NCBI GenBank assembly: GCA_020354085.1
Contig: CP070641.1
Coordinates: 1,881,176-1,889,620, forward strand
Direction of reading: 5' to 3'
Origin: Pseudomonadota bacterium
Lineage (GTDB): Bacteria; Pseudomonadota; Gammaproteobacteria; Acidiferrobacterales; Sulfurifustaceae
DNA: 8,445 nucleotides
Made by a program: the position numbers and the translations under genes
The notes under the pieces: model-generated
The model's database searches: none
Told to the model about the DNA's origin: nothing
What the model saw: only the letters and a program-made list of their open reading frames with translations
Shown here: in pieces, positions 6,336 through 8,445 of the stretch
Position numbering within the stretch: the stretch's first letter is position 1
How the letters are laid out: each line of letters begins with the position of its first letter

Positions 6336-6366
6336 CAGTTTCGAGTCTCGCGTTACGAGTTTCGGG
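6336..6366 (+). repeat. Degenerate short direct repeats before dsrJ
   Basis: Three imperfect copies of a GAGTTTCGGG-like ten-base unit lie in the gap between dsrL and dsrJ: CAGTTTCGAG (6336-6345), GAGTCTCGCG (6343-6352, overlapping the first) and GAGTTTCGGG (6357-6366). The patch begins two bases after the dsrL stop codon and displaces the usual ribosome binding region of dsrJ. Similar low-complexity CGAGTTTCG-type patches occur between genes in various proteobacteria (general impression, not a search). It may be a degenerate minisatellite with no function. Confidence 0.45.
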
Positions 6367-6375
6367 TTGAGAAGC

Positions 6376-6783
6376 GTGAAAACAGCAAGACTGATCGGGG
6401 TATTGGTTGTTACGATGGTCACGGCGACGGCCATGGCGGCCGAGCCAAAGAAGCCGTCGCGCGTGCAGATGCCCGTGGTGCAGACCAAGGCGGGCGAGAA
6501 ATGCGTCGAGCCCACCGACGTCATGCGCCGCGATCACATGAAGTTCATCCTGCACCAGCGCGATGAAACCATGCACCGCGGCATCCGCACTGTGAAGCAC
6601 AGCTTCAAGAACTGCGTGAACTGCCACGCCGACGCCAAGACTAACAGCGTGCTCGGCAAGGATGGCTTCTGCCAGAGTTGCCACACCCACGCCGCGGTCA
6701 AGATTGATTGCTTCGAGTGCCACACCGCCGCTCCCGAACCGTCCAAGGCAGCTGCGGCCACGAAGCCTGCGGCAGGTAACTGA
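6376..6783 (+). CDS. dsrJ: DsrJ, periplasmic triheme cytochrome c of the DsrMKJOP complex
   Basis: A protein of 135 residues from the GTG at 6376. The N-terminus MKTARLIGVLVVTMVTATAMAAEP is a Sec-type signal or anchor segment: a basic start, a hydrophobic core, and AMA-A as a possible cleavage site near residue 21. Three CxxCH heme c motifs follow: CVNCH (80-84), CQSCH (99-103) and CFECH (112-116), the number known for DsrJ. A further cysteine, Cys43 in EKCVEPTDVMRRDHM, matches the conserved cysteine that is the unusual His/Cys ligand of one heme in this family. The tail after residue 117 is rich in Ala, Pro and Lys. DsrJ is thought to relay electrons on the periplasmic side of the complex. 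The start is uncertain: TTG at 6367 is also possible, and no good Shine-Dalgarno site is present (GGG at 6364-6366, GAGAA at 6369-6373). The gene sits 3 bases before dsrO. Confidence 0.93.
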   Translation: MKTARLIGVLVVTMVTATAMAAEPKKPSRVQMPVVQTKAGEKCVEPTDVMRRDHMKFILHQRDETMHRGIRTVKHSFKNCVNCHADAKTNSVLGKDGFCQSCHTHAAVKIDCFECHTAAPEPSKAAAATKPAAGN

Positions 6784-6786
6784 GCC

Positions 6787-7512
6787 ATGGACATGAACCG
6801 TCGCCAATTCCTGACCTTCGGTGGTGCCGCGGTCGCCGGTATCGCGGCGGTACCGAGCCTGCGCCTGGTCGAGCTGGCCCAGGCACGTTCGTCGGAACAA
6901 GCGGTTTCGTCACTGCAGCGCTGGGGCTTGCTCATCGATATCGCCAAGTGCACCGACTGCGAGGCTTGTGTCACCGCCTGTCACGAAGAAAACGGTGTCG
7001 TGGGTCACAATCGTCCGACCACCGATGCGCAGTGGATCCGCAAGGTGTCGCTCAAGGACAAGCAGACTGGTTATGTGCAGACTCTGCCACTCATGTGTCA
7101 GCACTGCGAGCACCCTCCCTGTGTGGATGTCTGTCCCACCGGCGCCTCGTTCAAACGAGCCGACGGTATCGTGCTGGTCGACAAACACATCTGCATCGGC
7201 TGTCGTTATTGCATGATGGCTTGTCCCTACAAGGCGCGATCGTTTGTTCACGAGGTCACGACCAATCAAAAAGCCCATGCGCCCCGCGGCAAAGGGACAG
7301 TGGAGTCCTGCACGCTATGCGTGCACCGCGTCGATGAGGGACGTATTCCGGCCTGCGTCGAGGCCTGCAATAAGGATGGTGGCAAGGCAATGGTGTTCGG
7401 CGATCTCAACGACAAATCGAGCGAGATTCGCCAGCAACTCGCTGCTGCCGCCTCTACCCAACTGCGCCCGGATCTCAATCTCAATACCGGCGTGCGTTAC
7501 CGGGGACTCTAA
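6787..7512 (+). CDS. dsrO: DsrO, Tat-exported iron-sulfur subunit of the DsrMKJOP complex
   Basis: A 241-residue ferredoxin-like protein of the NrfC/HybA kind. The N-terminus has a twin-arginine signal, NRRQFLTFGGAAVAGIAAVP (residues 4-23), with a possible cleavage around AQA-R near residue 34, so it is exported folded to the periplasm. Sixteen cysteines fall in four groups: CTDCEACVTAC (55-65), CQHCEHPPCVDVCP (104-117), CIGCRYCMMACP (136-147), and CTLC (175-178) with CVEAC (190-194). That is room for up to four [4Fe-4S] clusters. DsrO is thought to carry electrons between DsrJ and the membrane protein DsrP, encoded on either side. The start ATG 6787 is 3 bases after the dsrJ stop; an ATG at 6793 would also keep the Tat motif. 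The stop TAA at 7510 is followed by GCA and the dsrP ATG. Confidence 0.96.
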   Translation: MDMNRRQFLTFGGAAVAGIAAVPSLRLVELAQARSSEQAVSSLQRWGLLIDIAKCTDCEACVTACHEENGVVGHNRPTTDAQWIRKVSLKDKQTGYVQTLPLMCQHCEHPPCVDVCPTGASFKRADGIVLVDKHICIGCRYCMMACPYKARSFVHEVTTNQKAHAPRGKGTVESCTLCVHRVDEGRIPACVEACNKDGGKAMVFGDLNDKSSEIRQQLAAAASTQLRPDLNLNTGVRYRGL

Positions 7513-7515
7513 GCA

Positions 7516-8445
7516 ATGGCAAGCGTACGCTACAGCGAAATCGAAGGCCGCGGCGGTTTCCTTTTCCTGCTCGCGCTGCTCGGCGCGATCGCGCTGGCCG
7601 GTGCCGGCGCCTCTTGGTACATGGAACACAACGGCCACTGGATCACCGGCATGAGCAACCAGATCATCTGGGGCCTACCGCACGTGTTTGCTGTGTTCCT
7701 GATCGTCGCGGCATCGGGCGCGCTGAACGTCGCCTCGATCGCCTCGGTATTCGGACGCGCGATGTACAAACCGCTGTCGCGCCTGTCGGCATTGCTTTCC
7801 ATCGCGCTGCTGGCCGGTGGCCTGGCCGTATTGGTGCTGGACCTCGGTCGGCCGGACCGGCTGATCGTGGCGATGACTTACTACAATTTCAAATCGATCT
7901 TTGCGTGGAATATTTTCCTCTATACGGGCTTCTTCGCCATCGTGATCGTCTACCTATGGATGATGATGGAGCGGCGCATGCAAGCCTACTCCAAGCCGGT
8001 TGGGATGTTCGCTTTCGTCTGGCGCCTGATACTCACCACTGGTACCGGATCGATCTTTGGTTTCCTAGTCGCGCGCGATGCCTATGACACCGCCCTGCTC
8101 GCACCGATGTTCATCGTTTTTTCCTTCGCCTACGGCCTAGCCATCTTTCTTCTGGTGATCATGGCGAGCATGCGTTGGACCGGACGTGAATTCGGTGACG
8201 CCGTGTTCGGTCGCCTGCGTAACCTGCTCGGGGTCTTTGTCGCCGCCTCCCTCTACTTCGTCACGGTTTACCATCTGACTAATCTTTACATCACGCAGCG
8301 TCATGGCGTCGAAGCCTTCATACTGCTTGAAGGCGGCGTTTACACCAAGATGTTCTGGGTGGGCCAAGTCATGATCGGTGGCGTCATTCCGCTGATCATC
8401 TGCTTCCACTCCGCGCTTGGTAAGTCGCGCGCCTTGGTTGCCCTT
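7516..8445 (+). CDS. dsrP: DsrP, NrfD-like membrane subunit of the DsrMKJOP complex (3' end outside window)
   Basis: The frame is open from the ATG at 7516 to the right edge, 310 codons with no stop, so this is a partial gene; family members are around 400 residues. DsrP is an NrfD/PsrC-type integral membrane protein thought to react with quinones and to pair with DsrO. The opening MASVRYSEIEGRGGFLFLL, then NGHWITGMSNQIIWGLPHVF (residues 39-58) and the NrfD-family motif LDLGRPDRL (108-116), identify it. Hydrophobic spans are seen at about 14-33, 50-78, 90-109, 127-150, 162-185, 193-218, 236-257 and 277-299. The loop between the first two spans (34-49) may face the periplasm, where DsrO sits. 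The start is 3 bases after the dsrO stop, in the same TAAGCAATG context as dsrK. The expected next genes in such clusters (dsrN and others) lie outside. Confidence 0.96.
   Translation, partial: MASVRYSEIEGRGGFLFLLALLGAIALAGAGASWYMEHNGHWITGMSNQIIWGLPHVFAVFLIVAASGALNVASIASVFGRAMYKPLSRLSALLSIALLAGGLAVLVLDLGRPDRLIVAMTYYNFKSIFAWNIFLYTGFFAIVIVYLWMMMERRMQAYSKPVGMFAFVWRLILTTGTGSIFGFLVARDAYDTALLAPMFIVFSFAYGLAIFLLVIMASMRWTGREFGDAVFGRLRNLLGVFVAASLYFVTVYHLTNLYITQRHGVEAFILLEGGVYTKMFWVGQVMIGGVIPLIICFHSALGKSRALVAL

Noticed and set aside
5914..6900. Long open frame on the minus strand (328 codons) opposite the end of dsrL, dsrJ and the start of dsrO
   Set aside because: It lies antisense to three clear genes, spans two gene junctions, is rich in His, Ala and Arg as expected for the complement of GC-biased codons, and resembles no protein I know.
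1..8445. Mobile elements, tRNA or rRNA genes, CRISPR arrays
   Set aside because: No transposase fragment, long terminal inverted repeat, RNA gene or regularly spaced repeat was seen; genes cover almost the entire window and no gap between them exceeds about 75 bases.

Overview
The window is a stretch of a dissimilatory sulfite reductase (dsr) cluster of the type found in sulfur-oxidising Proteobacteria. All genes lie on the plus strand and are tightly packed. The order is dsrB (3' part) - dsrE - dsrF - dsrH - dsrC - dsrM - dsrK - dsrL - dsrJ - dsrO - dsrP (5' part). The presence of dsrEFH and dsrL, the dsrEFH-C-MKL-JOP order, and dsrE sitting directly after dsrB where sulfate reducers often carry dsrD, all point to the oxidative (reverse) pathway. 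The DNA is GC-rich and resembles a gamma- or betaproteobacterial sulfur oxidiser. The species cannot be named from the sequence alone.

Layout: 1-426 is the end of the sulfite reductase beta subunit. 463-1576 encodes DsrE, DsrF and DsrH, the cytoplasmic sulfurtransferase complex. 1616-1948 encodes DsrC, the sulfur-carrier protein with the two-cysteine C-terminal arm. 2020-4281 encodes DsrM (membrane cytochrome b) and DsrK (HdrD-like iron-sulfur protein). 4327-6333 encodes DsrL, a flavin and iron-sulfur oxidoreductase. 6376-7512 encodes the periplasmic DsrJ (triheme cytochrome c) and DsrO (Tat-exported ferredoxin-like protein). 7516 to the right edge is the NrfD-like membrane protein DsrP, which is cut by the window.

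How they work together (from knowledge of the family): sulfur enters as persulfide and is passed through DsrE/DsrEFH to DsrC. DsrAB oxidises it to the sulfite level, with DsrL as the NAD(P)-linked partner of DsrAB. Sulfonated or trisulfide DsrC is thought to interact with the DsrMKJOP membrane complex, which links the cytoplasmic thiol-disulfide chemistry to the quinone pool and the periplasm.

The system itself is known. I found no undescribed gene system here. The points most worth a second look are regulatory. dsrC is flanked by a good sigma70-like promoter inside the end of dsrH, the strongest ribosome binding site in the window, and a 13-bp hairpin with a GCAA loop just after its stop codon. 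A possible 20-codon reading frame overlaps that hairpin and joins dsrM with the same stop-to-start spacing seen at dsrM/dsrK and dsrO/dsrP. A degenerate repeat patch precedes dsrJ.
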